DNA from: Leptospiraceae bacterium
Lineage (GTDB): Bacteria; Spirochaetota; Leptospiria; Leptospirales; Leptospiraceae
Direction: 5' to 3'
Length of the DNA: 64,000 bases
NCBI GenBank assembly: GCA_022402465.1
Contig: JAKRSH010000027.1
Location: forward strand, 114,949-178,948
The notes beneath the pieces are model-generated. The model was not told the origin of the DNA. It saw nothing but the letters and a program-made list of their open reading frames with translations, and did not search any database. Positions within the stretch are counted from its first letter, which is position 1; each line of letters opens with the position of its first letter. This document shows, one piece after another, positions 16,701 through 24,708 of the stretch. Position numbers and translations under genes: made by a program.

Positions 16701-17774
16701 ATGAAAGAATTTCGTAAAGAACTTTTAGATCTCGTCCCCTACACACCTGGAGAACAACCAAGTTCAAAATCGAAGATCATTAAGCTAAACACAAATGAAA
16801 ATCCTTATGCTCCTTCTCCCAAATGTTCAATAGCCTTGAAAGAAATAATGGACTTAGGTCTTTTACGAAAATATCCTAATCCAAGTTCTGACTCTCTTCG
16901 TGATTCTATAGCTCAAGTCTACGGGATATCCAAAGAAAATATTCTAGTTACAAATGGTTCGGATGAAGCAATACGTCTATTGTTTCTAGGTGTGCTGGGG
17001 AATCAATCTACTATAGCTAGTCCTGATCCTACCTATAGTGCCTACCCTGTCTTTGCTGATACTATCATGGTAGACTATTGCTTTATTAAAGTTCCTTTAC
17101 TTGAGAATTTTCATTTTGATTGGCAATCCCTTCTAGAGACTCAGGCAGATTTAGTTGCTTTTGCAAACCCTAATGCCCCAACAAGCTTACTTGAGCCTAA
17201 AGAACAAGTCTTGGATTTCGTAAATAAATTTCCAGGCTTTGTTCTTTGCGACGAAGCGTACATAGACTTTGCGAAAGCAAATTCCTCTTGTATACAAGAA
17301 GCCTGCTCTTCTGATAATCTTTTTGTCTCAAGAACCTTTTCTAAGTCCTATTCTTTAGCTGGACTTAGAGTTGGATTCCTTGTTGGATCTACAAAGAATA
17401 TAGCCATATTACATAAGTTAAAAGATTCATATAATGTAGGAATGCTAGACCAGGCGATAGCCCAAGCAGCTATCTCTGACCAAGATTATTTCAAAGAGAT
17501 CACATCTAAAATTCTCGCAACACGTTCGAGTTTATCTTCATCCTTGGTTGATTTAGGATGTGATGTAGTCACTAGCTCCACCAATTTTTTATTTGTAAAG
17601 CCACCGAAAGGGCATAAGGCAAAAGACTGGTTTGAGAAACTTAAGAATCAAGCTATATATATTCGCTATTTTTCAAGTGGAGTGAGTTCGGATTTTATTC
17701 GAATCACAATAGGTACAGATGAGGAATCTAATCATGTTCTTTCAGCCATTCGAAATTTTCTAGAGAATCCCTAG
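16701..17774 (+). CDS. hisC: histidinol-phosphate aminotransferase
   Basis: A 357-residue fold-type I PLP aminotransferase. HisC converts imidazole-acetol phosphate to histidinol phosphate using glutamate. The substrate-binding LNTNENPYAPSPK, the VTNGSDEAIRLL cofactor loop, FANPNAPT, CDEAYIDF and the PLP-lysine segment SRTFSKSYSLAGLRVG (Lys215) are all in place, as is the C-terminal IRITIGT. It follows leuA with 12 bases between them, so the two are likely co-transcribed although they belong to different pathways. Some HisC-type enzymes also act on phenylpyruvate, so strict histidine specificity is inferred. A strong hairpin follows the stop. Confidence 0.92.
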   Translation: MKEFRKELLDLVPYTPGEQPSSKSKIIKLNTNENPYAPSPKCSIALKEIMDLGLLRKYPNPSSDSLRDSIAQVYGISKENILVTNGSDEAIRLLFLGVLGNQSTIASPDPTYSAYPVFADTIMVDYCFIKVPLLENFHFDWQSLLETQADLVAFANPNAPTSLLEPKEQVLDFVNKFPGFVLCDEAYIDFAKANSSCIQEACSSDNLFVSRTFSKSYSLAGLRVGFLVGSTKNIAILHKLKDSYNVGMLDQAIAQAAISDQDYFKEITSKILATRSSLSSSLVDLGCDVVTSSTNFLFVKPPKGHKAKDWFEKLKNQAIYIRYFSSGVSSDFIRITIGTDEESNHVLSAIRNFLENP

Positions 17775-17784
17775 TTGGTATTCT

Positions 17785-17818
17785 GATAAAAAAAGAGTTC
17801 TTATTTCTAAGAACTCTT
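17785..17818 (-). terminator. terminator of the hsp20 pair (hairpin shared with hisC)
   Basis: AAGAGTTCTTA (17793-17803) and TAAGAACTCTT (17808-17818) form a perfect 11-bp stem with a TTTC loop. Read on the minus strand the stem is followed by a run of seven or more T, which is classic for an intrinsic terminator of the Hsp20 operon. The hairpin could also end hisC transcripts, with weaker U content. Confidence 0.8.
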
Positions 17819-17872
17819 GCATTTTGTATATGCTATAGAAAATTGTTTTGATATTTTAGAATATTCTAAACC

Positions 17873-18283
17873 TTAATTGGATCGAATTTCTATTTTCTTC
17901 TTAACAGGCTCTATCTTTAGCATAGTGATTTTTAAAATCCCATTTGAAAGTTCTGCTTTTGTTTGGTCAACATCCACAGATTTCCCAAGTTGAAATTTTC
18001 TTTTATATACATCTACGAAATTTTCAACATGTTCACTTTTAGCTAAGGATTGGTCTTCATTCCTTCGTCTTCCTTCCAAATAGAGAATTCCTTTCTCTAT
18101 AGAAAGATCTATGTCCGACTCTGCAACTCCTGGCATCTCTGCATGAACATAAATTTCTTTTTCTGTTTCAGTAATGTTAACTAAAGGAGTATAAACTCTC
18201 TCCCTTCTTGCATTGTTAGATTGGGCTTTTGTTTCGCTTTGAACTTCGTTATTTGATTTTTTTTCTTCTATTTGCACTGACAT
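17873..18283 (-). CDS. Hsp20/alpha-crystallin small heat-shock protein (second of pair)
   Basis: A 136-residue small heat-shock protein that holds unfolding proteins in a refoldable state. The alpha-crystallin domain (about 30-125) starts at YTPLVNITETEKEIYVHAEMPGVAESDIDLSIEKGILYLEGRR and ends with the conserved A-x-x-x-GIL-type SNGILKITMLK. The C-terminal I-x-I-like tail is KKIEIRSN. A strong AAGGAG Shine-Dalgarno precedes the ATG. It lies 11 bases after the first hsp20 gene, so one transcript controlled by the upstream CIRCE-like element is likely. Sequence differences from its neighbour suggest hetero-oligomers or separate roles. Confidence 0.92.
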   Translation of the reverse strand: MSVQIEEKKSNNEVQSETKAQSNNARRERVYTPLVNITETEKEIYVHAEMPGVAESDIDLSIEKGILYLEGRRRNEDQSLAKSEHVENFVDVYKRKFQLGKSVDVDQTKAELSNGILKITMLKIEPVKKKIEIRSN

Positions 18284-18294
18284 ATTTTATCTCC

Positions 18295-18744
18295 TTATTT
18301 GCTTTGAATGGACTGAATGCTTATCTTTTTTGGTTTGTCATCCTCTCTTCGTGGAACGAGAATTCCAACAACCCCATCTTTAAAATCAGCCTTGATGTTA
18401 TCTGAATCTATTAGGAAGGGGAATTCCAAACTTCGAGAGAACTCGCCATGAAACATTTCGCGTATATGAACCTGAGTTCCATCCGCCAATTTTTCTTCTT
18501 TGCGATTTCCCTTGATAAACAAAATATTCTCTTTGGAAGTTAAATCAATATCTTCGATTTGAACTCCTGGCAAGAATGCTTGCACATAAGCCTCATTCTC
18601 TTTGGTATACACATTCAATTGGGGAAAATGCGATGTCTGAGCGGTATCTTGCTCTAAAAAGGAGCGAGTTATCGCATCATTCAATCTATCAAAATCTCTC
18701 CAAATATTTTTTGGATGGTTGTTTTCTAAAAATCTGTAAAGCAT
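18295..18744 (-). CDS. Hsp20/alpha-crystallin small heat-shock protein (first of pair)
   Basis: A 149-residue Hsp20. The N-terminal arm (MLYRFLENNHPKNIWRDFDRLND) is typical, and the alpha-crystallin domain (about 42-140) has PQLNVYTKENEAYVQAFLPGVQIEDIDLTSKENILFIKGNR and FKDGVVGILVPRRE. The C-terminal KKISIQSIQ supplies the I-x-I/V anchor. An AAAAGGAGAAC Shine-Dalgarno is in place before the ATG. About 45-70 bases upstream of the start lies a CIRCE-like inverted repeat, so HrcA repression is probable. It is co-transcribed with the second Hsp20, and both end at the terminator near 17800. Confidence 0.93.
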   Translation of the reverse strand: MLYRFLENNHPKNIWRDFDRLNDAITRSFLEQDTAQTSHFPQLNVYTKENEAYVQAFLPGVQIEDIDLTSKENILFIKGNRKEEKLADGTQVHIREMFHGEFSRSLEFPFLIDSDNIKADFKDGVVGILVPRREDDKPKKISIQSIQSK

Positions 18745-18788
18745 AGTGTTCTCCTTTTATCACTCTTTCGTTATGACTGCTAATATTT

Positions 18789-18815
18789 TTAGCAATCTAT
18801 TAATTAGAGTGCTAA
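18789..18815 (-). promoter_or_regulatory. CIRCE-like element (HrcA operator) upstream of the hsp20 pair
   Basis: TTAGCAATC (18789-18797), nine bases, then GAGTGCTAA (18807-18815). This differs from the CIRCE consensus TTAGCACTC-N9-GAGTGCTAA at one position. It sits between the hsp20 genes and the divergent RidA gene, about 45 bases from the first hsp20 start codon. Confidence 0.8.
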
Positions 18816-18932
18816 AATAGAAAAATGTTTTTGGCAAGCGATTTTTTTGTTCCATTTTTAAAAAAAATTTTATATTGAGAGGGAACTGTAAAATCACTTT
18901 CCAAGCAAACAGGCAAGTAAAATGTTTCCTCA

Positions 18933-19391
18933 ATGGATATTGAATCTAAGATCAATGCTTTGGGTTGGACTCTTCCCCCTACACCCAAGGCCCTTGCTGC
19001 CTACATCCCTGCTGTAAGATCAGGAAACACTATTTTTACCTCAGGGCAACTTCCCCTTGTGAATGGGAATCTAGGAGTCACTGGAAAAGTGGGGTATGAG
19101 GTTTCCATAGAAGAAGCACAGAACCAAGCTAGGACTTGCATCTTAAATGCACTTGCTTGTATCAAAGGCGAAATAGGGAGTCTCGATAAAATCAAGAGAG
19201 TTTTAAAATTAGGGGTTTTTGTTTCTTCCAATCCACATTTCACGGAACATCACTTAGTTGCAAATGGTGCTTCGGAAACGCTTGAGAAAATTTTTTCGGA
19301 TGCGGGAAGACATGTACGTTTTGCTGTTGGTGTTGCAAGCTTACCCTTGGATGCCTGTGTTGAATTAGAGCTAATGGTTGAATTCGAGTGA
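18933..19391 (+). CDS. RidA/YjgF-family protein
   Basis: A 152-residue member of the RidA (YjgF/YER057c/UK114) family of the LPPTPKALAAYIP subtype. Canonical RidA proteins deaminate reactive enamine/imine intermediates from PLP enzymes. The beta-rich chorismate-mutase-like fold shows in SGNTIFTSGQLPLVNG, and LDKIKRVLKLGVFVSSNPHF and VRFAVGVASLPLDACVELELMVEFE are typical. The canonical catalytic Arg of the VKTTVFVADLNDF..R-A region is not clear, so true imine deaminase activity is uncertain. It overlaps the next gene by four bases (GTGA). Confidence 0.85.
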   Translation: MDIESKINALGWTLPPTPKALAAYIPAVRSGNTIFTSGQLPLVNGNLGVTGKVGYEVSIEEAQNQARTCILNALACIKGEIGSLDKIKRVLKLGVFVSSNPHFTEHHLVANGASETLEKIFSDAGRHVRFAVGVASLPLDACVELELMVEFE

Positions 19392-19918
19392 GCCCAGTTC
19401 AAGTGTTTGCTGATATTTTCCTGGGCTTTGGAATCATTCTTAGAGGATGGATACACCTCACTAAAATTTTTATAGAAAGAATTCTTCATTTTTTTGAAAC
19501 TAAATCTTTTCCAGAAAAACTTTTCTTCTCTGCCCTAGTCATTCAAGTCCTAAGTTCTGGTCTAGGATGGATACAATACAGAATAACCTTTAACCAAGAA
19601 ATCGAAACAGTCAATATTAGCATAAGATGGAATGTAATCTTCGTTATGGGATCGCTATTGAATTTTTTCTTTACAGGATTTTGGCGAAGTTCTTGGGTTT
19701 GGTTATTTTTTATTTGCAGTCAGTCCATACTTTTGATATCATTTGGACTTGCTACCTTAATTCCTGAGGTAGCCTTTACCGATATTCTCAAGGTTTCAGA
19801 TTACCAATACTCAGTCTTCTTTTATGCATTTGGAACTAGCCTACTACTCGCTTGGGCAATAGGCTTTGCCATTTACAGAGCAGAAGGCATCAAATTAAAA
19901 AAATTGCCTACTCTATAG
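19388..19918 (+). CDS. inner-membrane protein with about four TM segments
   Basis: An unrecognised 176-residue integral membrane protein. Hydrophobic segments are visible near residues 5-20 (FADIFLGFGIILRGWI), 44-62, 83-100 (WNVIFVMGSLLNFFFTGF), 104-125 (WVWLFFICSQSILLISFGLATLI) and 143-162 (FFYAFGTSLLLAWAIGFAIY). The start is GTG, overlapping the ridA stop, so it is probably translated together with it. Its stop overlaps the convergent clpA stop region by 11 bases inside a palindromic terminator. No transport or enzyme motif is evident and no function is proposed. Confidence 0.7.
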   Translation: MSPVQVFADIFLGFGIILRGWIHLTKIFIERILHFFETKSFPEKLFFSALVIQVLSSGLGWIQYRITFNQEIETVNISIRWNVIFVMGSLLNFFFTGFWRSSWVWLFFICSQSILLISFGLATLIPEVAFTDILKVSDYQYSVFFYAFGTSLLLAWAIGFAIYRAEGIKLKKLPTL

Positions 19919-19924
19919 AGTAGG
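19895..19924 (-). terminator. clpA terminator overlapping both convergent stop codons
   Basis: CCTACTCTATAGAGTAGG (19907-19924) is an 18-base perfect palindrome. On the minus strand it is followed by CAATTTTTTTAA, a proper U-tract. The hairpin includes the last codons of clpA and the end of the convergent membrane-protein gene. Confidence 0.75.
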
Positions 19925-22202
19925 TCAACTGCTCTTGAAAATCAAATATTACTCTTCCACCATTCATTAACTTTCCAAAAAGAACTTCTTTAGAAATTGG
20001 TTTTCCTATTCTTTGCTCTATAGTCCTTGCAATAGGCCTTGCTCCCAACTCCAGATCGAAACCAATTTCAGCTAGGTATTTTTTTGCAGCATCTGTTAGG
20101 ACAATTTCAACCTTTTTAGATTTTAGTTTCTCACTGAGCAAATTCACAGACTTTTCGACAATCTTCTTAACTTGATCCATGCCAAGGGGAGAGAATTGAA
20201 TAATTGATGTTAGTCTGTTTCTAAATTCAGGACTAAACATTCTTTCAATGGCCTTCATATCTCTATCATCATCACGTCTTTCTTCAAATCCAAGTAGAGT
20301 AGTAGATTTTTCTCTGGCACCTGTATTGGTAGTCATGATGAGTATGGCTTTCCGAAAATCAGCCTTACGACCCATAGCATCAGTTAATGTTGCATAGTCC
20401 ATAATCTGCAAGAATAGATTGAATACATCCTCATGGGCTTTCTCAATTTCATCAATCAGAAGAACAGCATGAGGGTTCTTTCGAATTTCATCAGTGAGAA
20501 GTGCAATCTCACCATGCCCAACATAACCTGGTGGAGAGCCTATCAATCTGGATATACTATGTCTTTCCATGTATTCGCTCATATCAAATCGAAGCAAGGG
20601 AACGTTCATAGTGTCCGCCAATGCCTTGGCAAGTTCCGTCTTACCAACTCCTGTTGGTCCTGCAAAGAGAAAAGAACCTATAGGCTTGGAATCATCAGAT
20701 AGTCCCGCAGTGGAAAAAAGAATAGCCTCATTCAAAGACTCAACAGCCTTGTCCTGTCCAAAGATTCTACTCTTTAAAATAGGCTCCATGTCTTGGAGTT
20801 TTTTCTTTTCTGTAGATTTTAAATTTGAAATAGGCACCTTGGAAATTTTAGCAATAATAGTTTCTATATCAGTCGCACTGACTTTTGGATTTTCAATAGG
20901 ACTTGCCTTAGCATCGTTGCGTAATTTAACAAAGGCTCCTGTTTCATCTAATACATCAATAGCCTTATCAGGCAGCTTTCGATCTAAGATATATTTTGCT
21001 GATAGTTCAACGGAGGTCTGTATAGCTTTGGGACTGTATTGGATTTTGTGAAACTCTTCGTATTTAGTCTTGAGACCATTCAAAATAGCTATCGCATCTT
21101 CTTGACTTGGTTCATCCACATCTATCTTCTGAAATCGTCTAGATAGAGCATGGTCTTTCTCGAAGATAGATTTATACTCTCGAAAAGTAGTTGTCCCTAT
21201 CACTCTGATGCTACCATTCGAAAGAGCTGGCTTTAAAATATTGGAAGCATCCAAGGAACCACCAGACACAGCACCAGCACCAACAATAGTATGGATTTCA
21301 TCAATAAAAAGTACAACATTTTCATCAGATGTAGCTCTATCTATAATTGCTTTCAATCTCTCTTCAAAATCACCTCGGAATTTTGTTCCAGCTATTAACA
21401 TTCCCATATCAACTGAGTACACTCTAAGATGAGAAATAGATTTGGGAACCTTGCCTTCTGCAAGTCGAGTTGCGAGTCCTTCAACAATAGCTGTTTTTCC
21501 TACACCCGCGTCTCCTACAAAAATAGGATTGTTTTTTCTTCGCCTAGCAAGAATATGTATGGTTCTATCAATTTCTGTCTCACGCCCTATGCATGGATCC
21601 AATTTTCCTTGGCTTGCTTTTTCATTGAGATCAAGGCAATAAGTTTGGAAGGGGTCTTTGCCTTTGGAAGAGGATTTACCTTCTTTCGGAAATTCTTCTT
21701 CATTATTCTCTTGGTATTCTTGAAAGGTCTCTTCTAAGAAATCAGGATCTTTGGAGGTAGACGTCTTAGAGACACCATGACTCACAAAACGAATGACTTG
21801 CTTCCTATCTATTTCTTGTTTAGATAAAAAATAAACAGCATGGGATTCAGTTTCTCGAAACATAGCAATAAATACATTACTTGCTAGAACTAATTCCTTG
21901 CCAGAAGACTGAACATGCATAGCAGCAAATTGGATAACAAATTGTACTCCTATAGTATACTTTGGTTCAATTTGGATATCTCTTCTTGTTATAGAACTTA
22001 ATTCCCCATCTAGATACTCGGTGAGATCTTTGCGCAATATGTCTATGTCTGCTTCCAGATTGAGCAGTATGTTTTTGATTTCTTCATTATAACTTAAGGC
22101 ATAAAGCAAATGCTCTAAGGTAATAAACTCATGCCTTCTTTGAGAAGCCTCATGGGATGCAAGCTGTAGTGTCTCTTCTAGATCTTTAGATAGGTTCATC
22201 AT
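19908..22202 (-). CDS. clpA: ATP-dependent Clp protease ATPase subunit ClpA
   Basis: A 764-residue AAA+ unfoldase that feeds substrates, including ClpS-delivered N-degron proteins, to ClpP. It has a Clp_N repeat domain (1-145), then D1 with Walker A GDAGVGKTAIVEG and Walker B VVLFIDEIH. D2 has GPTGVGKTELAKAL and VLLIDEIEKAH, and a D2-small domain closes the protein. The ClpP-binding loop reads TTLLGFEE, where E. coli ClpA has an IGL tripeptide, so LGF is the likely equivalent. There is no long middle domain, which excludes ClpB. It overlaps clpS by four bases (ATGA). The operon order is acyltransferase, clpS, clpA. Confidence 0.96.
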   Translation of the reverse strand: MMNLSKDLEETLQLASHEASQRRHEFITLEHLLYALSYNEEIKNILLNLEADIDILRKDLTEYLDGELSSITRRDIQIEPKYTIGVQFVIQFAAMHVQSSGKELVLASNVFIAMFRETESHAVYFLSKQEIDRKQVIRFVSHGVSKTSTSKDPDFLEETFQEYQENNEEEFPKEGKSSSKGKDPFQTYCLDLNEKASQGKLDPCIGRETEIDRTIHILARRRKNNPIFVGDAGVGKTAIVEGLATRLAEGKVPKSISHLRVYSVDMGMLIAGTKFRGDFEERLKAIIDRATSDENVVLFIDEIHTIVGAGAVSGGSLDASNILKPALSNGSIRVIGTTTFREYKSIFEKDHALSRRFQKIDVDEPSQEDAIAILNGLKTKYEEFHKIQYSPKAIQTSVELSAKYILDRKLPDKAIDVLDETGAFVKLRNDAKASPIENPKVSATDIETIIAKISKVPISNLKSTEKKKLQDMEPILKSRIFGQDKAVESLNEAILFSTAGLSDDSKPIGSFLFAGPTGVGKTELAKALADTMNVPLLRFDMSEYMERHSISRLIGSPPGYVGHGEIALLTDEIRKNPHAVLLIDEIEKAHEDVFNLFLQIMDYATLTDAMGRKADFRKAILIMTTNTGAREKSTTLLGFEERRDDDRDMKAIERMFSPEFRNRLTSIIQFSPLGMDQVKKIVEKSVNLLSEKLKSKKVEIVLTDAAKKYLAEIGFDLELGARPIARTIEQRIGKPISKEVLFGKLMNGGRVIFDFQEQLTYSIE

Positions 22203-22531
22203 TCCTCCTGTGTGGCTTCAATTCTACATTCTAAGGGATATTCATATTGGTCTGCAAAGTTTCTAACTTCGGTCACCATAGTCTTTGCTAAATCTAGTGG
22301 AAAGACGCCACACATAGCCTTTCCGGTTGTGTGAGCTTCAAGCATGATACGATTCGCATCTCCATGAGATTTATGAAATACAGTTTGAAGAATCCATACT
22401 ACAAAATCTCTAGGAGTATAATCATCATTTAAAATAACAACCGCATACTTGCCCGGTTTTTTAGGTTTTTTCTTCGTACGTTCAAGAATTAGAACTCCGT
22501 CCTCTTCTCTTTGTATGGGTTTCTCAGTCAA
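22199..22531 (-). CDS. clpS: ClpS adaptor of the Clp protease
   Basis: A 110-residue adaptor that binds N-end-rule substrates and docks on the ClpA N-domain. The conserved core is present: YAVVILNDDYTPRDFVVWILQTVFHKSHGDANRIMLEAHTTGKAMCGVFPLDLAKTMV, with the NDDYTP pocket residues and H-TTG-CGVF. The N-terminal extension (about 25 residues, RTKKKPKKPGK) is the segment that engages the ClpA pore in other bacteria. It is translationally coupled by ATGA overlaps to the acyltransferase gene upstream and to clpA downstream. That strongly suggests a shared function or stoichiometric expression. Confidence 0.96.
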   Translation of the reverse strand: MTEKPIQREEDGVLILERTKKKPKKPGKYAVVILNDDYTPRDFVVWILQTVFHKSHGDANRIMLEAHTTGKAMCGVFPLDLAKTMVTEVRNFADQYEYPLECRIEATQEE

Positions 22532-23703
22532 GGCTTAGCTCCTTCTTCTTCACGAAATATTTTTAAGGGAGATTTAAGATTCCATTCTTCTATAGCAAGC
22601 TTGGTGTTTTCACATTCTCTTTGCAAGTAATTCGCTATGGATAGATTTGCTTGGCTATTAAAAAACATATGCGAACTATAAATGGGAACAACTTCAAATC
22701 CTCTGAGATATTTATGTTCACCTTGTGCGCCTGCTTCGAATTTCTCAAGCTTATTAGCTATGGCATAATCAATCAATTGGTAGTAGCAAAGTTCAAAGTG
22801 TAAATTGGGATATTCTTCTATAGCTCCCCAATACCTTCCAAAGAGAATATTCTTCCCGCGAAAATTTAAAGTACCTGCGACTGGCTTTCCTGAGGCATCT
22901 TTTGCGAGAACCAAAACTAAATGATCTCGAAATGTTTGGAAGATTTCTTGGAAAAATTCTTTCTTAAGATAAGCCTGACCCCATTTTCTGGAATGGGTGT
23001 TCTGGTAGAAGGACCAGTAAACCTTCCATAATTCTGGATCGATAGAGTCAGCTTCTAGGATTTCAATCTTTAATCCCGAGTTTCGAATTGATTCTCTTTC
23101 TTTTCGTATGGATTTTCTTTTATCTTTTTTTAATGCTGCTAAGTATTCCTCAAAACTTTGGTAGTTACGGTTGATCCAATGATATTGGTGTGTGAGCCTC
23201 TGAGAGAACTTCGATTTCTCAAAATATTTATCTTCCTCCGCAGTATGGAACAAGACATGGTAGGAAGAATGGCCTTCAGATTTTGCATGCTGAAGGGCTT
23301 CTTGCAAAATTCTTGCAACTAACTCATCTTTGTCGGGAACATCTTCTCGAATAAGAACTCTTTGCCCAGTAGTTGGAGTAAATGGGATGGCTAAGGAAAG
23401 CTTGGGATAATAACTAAGCCCTGCTCTTGTATAAGCCTGAGCCCATTCAAAATCAAAAATATATTCTCCATAGGAATCCCATTTCTGAAAATTGACTAGG
23501 GCTGCAAGGATGCTTGAATCTTGAATAGCGAGAAGAACTCGTATCTGCCAACTAGTCTCAAATCCTATAGACCTAGAATTCTCAAGTGCCTGCAAAAATC
23601 TCAATTCATAGAAGGGATTATCTTGAGGAACAAGTGCCTTCCATTCCTCCTCCTTTATCTTAGAAAAGGAATCCAGCCACTTTAGTTCTAAATCTTTTGA
23701 CAT
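22528..23703 (-). CDS. GNAT/FemAB-like acyltransferase (COG3146 type)
   Basis: A 391-residue protein of the FemAB-like GNAT family once annotated as peptidoglycan biosynthesis/recognition (PF04339-like). The diagnostic C-terminal block is FEAGAQGEHKYLRGFEVVPIYSSHMF. A basic linker reads KKDKRKSIRKERESI, and YWSFYQNTHSRKWGQAYL precedes the second acyltransferase fold. The reaction of this family is not established. It is the first gene of an operon with clpS and clpA, with four-base overlaps. FemAB-fold enzymes include the leucyl/phenylalanyl-tRNA transferase Aat, which makes ClpS substrates, so a link to N-degrons is worth testing. No good Shine-Dalgarno precedes the ATG, which lies in a hairpin. 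Confidence 0.85.
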   Translation of the reverse strand: MSKDLELKWLDSFSKIKEEEWKALVPQDNPFYELRFLQALENSRSIGFETSWQIRVLLAIQDSSILAALVNFQKWDSYGEYIFDFEWAQAYTRAGLSYYPKLSLAIPFTPTTGQRVLIREDVPDKDELVARILQEALQHAKSEGHSSYHVLFHTAEEDKYFEKSKFSQRLTHQYHWINRNYQSFEEYLAALKKDKRKSIRKERESIRNSGLKIEILEADSIDPELWKVYWSFYQNTHSRKWGQAYLKKEFFQEIFQTFRDHLVLVLAKDASGKPVAGTLNFRGKNILFGRYWGAIEEYPNLHFELCYYQLIDYAIANKLEKFEAGAQGEHKYLRGFEVVPIYSSHMFFNSQANLSIANYLQRECENTKLAIEEWNLKSPLKIFREEEGAKP

Positions 23704-23722
23704 AGTCTATATTTAGACTATG
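23701..23722 (-). promoter_or_regulatory. perfect inverted repeat covering the start codon of the acyltransferase-clpS-clpA operon
   Basis: On the minus strand CATAGTCTA-AATA-TAGACTATG is a 9-bp perfect inverted repeat whose last three bases are the ATG start codon. No Shine-Dalgarno is visible between the repeat and the ATG. It may be an RNA hairpin hiding the start codon, a repressor operator, or the end structure of the upstream gene's transcript. Confidence 0.5.
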
Positions 23723-23737
23723 TGTTTAGGTGTTTAT

Positions 23738-24613
23738 TTAGTATTTTAATGAATCTTGTAAGACACGAATATTATTTCTATAATTTTGGTTTCCATCTCG
23801 GTCATTGAAATTATAGATTTTTTGGAATAATTTATCAAAATTATCAAGGTGCTTCACATAGAATTTTTTCTTAAAAGTATTTCGTATATCATGACTTGTT
23901 GAGTTTTCCATTTTTTCTAAACTGTATCGACCTACTCCTTTTGCCGCCGGAGATTCTTCTGTGCCAGGAAATGGAAATCCATCAACTTGGTAGAAAAGGA
24001 AAAAATTTCCATTTTGTAAAGGAGATGTTAAGGGAGAGGTATCATCAATTTCCGAGGTAACAGATTCACCATTTACAAAATCGTTCATTGCAATTTTTGA
24101 AAATATTTTCCCTACATCACGAGGTGGAATTTTTCGATAATTTGGTTCCTGTGAAGCCGCTCCCGAATAAATAATAGTAATAAATTTACTCTTAGAACCA
24201 AGGCCCTTACCACTCAAACCCAATTCAGAACCAACGAAATCATACAATTCTAAGTGCATGCAATCATTTGTATCAGATTCTTGGTCTTTGCTTAGTACGC
24301 ATTTAGTTCCATCCGCTTTACCCTTGAAGAGTACAGTCTGAGCTGGCAGAATCTTTACTTTAACTTTCATGAGCTTAGCATGTGCAGTAAATCTTTTATT
24401 GAGTTCTATAATCTTTTGATCCAGTTCTTTCTCTGTTGCTATGATTGATTCGCTGCTTTGCAAATCTTCACTTGCATCTTGTGAAACTAAGGAATTTGTG
24501 TTCAATAGAAGAATAAAAATAAGTAGAAATGACTTCTTAAGATTTATAGAAAAACTACTTATTTCTGATGAGAGACTATCTCTAACTCGAATATATCTAT
24601 GTTTACTAAGCAA
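23738..24613 (-). CDS. secreted hypothetical protein, 291 aa
   Basis: An unrecognised exported protein. An N-terminal basic stretch and hydrophobic core (SFLLIFILLLNTNSLVS, about 29-45) form a signal peptide with a long n-region. The start could therefore be internal, for example near residue 25. The mature region has no repeats. It contains one Cys pair (KCVLSKDQESDTNDC) that might form a disulphide, and a conserved-looking segment NGNFFLFYQVDGFPFPGTEESPAAKGVGRYSLEKM. It lies 34 bases upstream of the acyltransferase gene on the same strand and about 95 bases downstream of the SpoIIE phosphatase gene. No function is proposed. Confidence 0.65.
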   Translation of the reverse strand: MLSKHRYIRVRDSLSSEISSFSINLKKSFLLIFILLLNTNSLVSQDASEDLQSSESIIATEKELDQKIIELNKRFTAHAKLMKVKVKILPAQTVLFKGKADGTKCVLSKDQESDTNDCMHLELYDFVGSELGLSGKGLGSKSKFITIIYSGAASQEPNYRKIPPRDVGKIFSKIAMNDFVNGESVTSEIDDTSPLTSPLQNGNFFLFYQVDGFPFPGTEESPAAKGVGRYSLEKMENSTSHDIRNTFKKKFYVKHLDNFDKLFQKIYNFNDRDGNQNYRNNIRVLQDSLKY

Positions 24614-24708
24614 TTTCGACTCCTAATGAAGATCCTATTCAGAATCTAATAGTAAAGTCGGTACAATCTGTATTTTACATTGTAAAAAAAATGAGTTATT
24701 CTTCTAAT

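Noticed and set aside
20569-21051. 160-codon plus-strand ORF
   Set aside because: It lies wholly antisense to clpA, whose motifs (Walker A/B) are clear; the peptide is Ser/Ala/Leu-rich as expected of a shadow frame.
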